From the NCBI GenBank assembly GCA_963714205.1, contig CAVQNQ010000002.1:744001-808000 (forward strand): a stretch of DNA of 64,000 nucleotides, read 5' to 3'. Each line of letters begins with the position of its first letter. The first letter of the stretch is position 1. This document shows positions 61,858 through 64,000 of this stretch, in pieces. A model generated the notes under the pieces. The model had not been told where the DNA came from, did not search any database, and saw only the letters and a program-made list of their open reading frames with translations. Source of the stretch: CAVQNQ01 sp963714205. Lineage in GTDB: Bacteria; Acidobacteriota; Terriglobia; Bryobacterales; Bryobacteraceae. The translations under genes and the position numbers were made by a program.

Positions 61858-61977
61858 TTTGCCGCGGGGCAGCGCCAAATAGAACGTAGTACCTATGCGC
61901 TCTTCGCTCACCACCCAGGTTCTGCCCCCATGGGCTTCCGCGGCCTTCTTCGCGGGCGTGCTGGTCAAGTTCTGACC
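61858..61977 (-). pseudogene. Histidine-kinase C-terminal remnant
   Basis: The minus strand encodes KKAAEAHGGRTWVVSEERIG followed by TTFYLALPRG, the end of a HATPase_c domain (EAHGGRIWVESE-x-GTTFxFTLP). The preceding N, D and F/G boxes and the kinase core are absent, and the frame continues into nonsense downstream. Degraded copy of a two-component sensor, perhaps once paired with the repeats beside it. Confidence 0.65.
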
Positions 61978-62100
61978 TGGCGCGTTGCGAACCCGGGCGC
62001 GGCCCAAGAAGACCAAGCTAAATCGGCCTCTACTGTAACCCACTTGAAACCAAAGAAAGTAGAGGAATTATTTCCATTTGCCGATAAGCTGGTTTTAGCG

Positions 62101-64000
<1,900 letters not shown>

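Larger units (their letters stand above)
61463..62100. promoter_or_regulatory. 638-base region: porin promoter, operators and a kinase remnant
   Basis: Upstream of the porin on the minus strand. It holds GAGGCGCTC twice 18 bp apart (61566-61574, 61584-61592), two pairs of GCATGAA repeats (61643-61774) and the decayed histidine-kinase end (61858-61977). AT-rich between 61670 and 61700. No other gene is supported. Confidence 0.6.

Overview
The window is a GC-rich, densely packed chromosomal segment from a Gram-negative bacterium: it carries lipid A genes (lpxA, lpxI), TonB-dependent and porin-type outer-membrane proteins, and a TonB protein. The mix of a TonB receptor with an N-terminal carboxypeptidase-regulatory-like domain, an HU plus HU-TIR gene pair, a two-domain ThyX-like protein, small twin AT-hook proteins and many single-gene transcription units looks like Acidobacteriota, probably the Solibacter/Bryobacter side. 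That placement is inference from gene content; no rRNA or tRNA gene was seen.

Layout. 1-2.3 kb: small secreted protein, HU-like protein, HU-TIR protein, pirin. 2.3-9.9 kb: HlyD-type adaptor, class I fumarase, HAD phosphatase, homodimeric pyruvate dehydrogenase E1, CDF metal exporter. 10-14.3 kb: galactokinase and a TonB-dependent receptor diverge across a repeat-rich operator, and the receptor converges on a 37% histidine protein. 14.7-17.4 kb: pyrR-pyrB-pyrC operon. 17.7-25.9 kb: radical SAM/SPASM protein, heme-binding-like protein, glucuronate isomerase, AzgA-type purine permease, FecR/DUF6600-like protein, twin AT-hook protein, amino-acid permease. 26-29.3 kb: tandem duplicated secreted TPR-like proteins. 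29.3-34.7 kb: FmdB-type zinc ribbon, dUTPase diverging from a tandem ThyX-like protein, amidohydrolase, tsaD. 34.8-39.9 kb: fabZ-lpxA-lpxI-small protein, a broken T5orf172-type gene, a Gfo/Idh/MocA oxidoreductase and TonB. 39.9-51.1 kb: threonine dehydrogenase, a DNA methyltransferase fused to an Mrr-like nuclease domain, a PLP decarboxylase downstream of an ABC ATPase and MacA-like adaptor, accA (frameshifted), hydrolase, beta-propeller protein and solute:sodium symporter. 51.1-52.2 kb: transposase remnant followed by a small protein/retropepsin pair. 52.2-57.5 kb: leader-peptide-controlled ilvB-ilvN-ilvC-cimA operon. 58-64 kb: lactate permease (frameshifted), beta-barrel porin with direct-repeat operators, histidine-kinase remnant, and a sensor kinase running off the right edge.

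The strongest new observations are: (1) a complete classical attenuator in front of ilvB, with a 36-aa leader peptide carrying 13 branched-chain residues in an 18-residue stretch, a mutually exclusive antiterminator, and a terminator with a T-run; (2) an ilvC cofactor loop that has lost the usual Arg and gained a Glu; (3) six single-base frameshifts in four genes, all in the +1 direction, which look like insertion-type sequence errors; (4) an HU/HU-TIR overlapping gene pair; (5) a TonB receptor/His-rich protein locus with a perfect 9-bp palindromic operator; (6) paired 11-bp-spaced direct repeats upstream of the porin.
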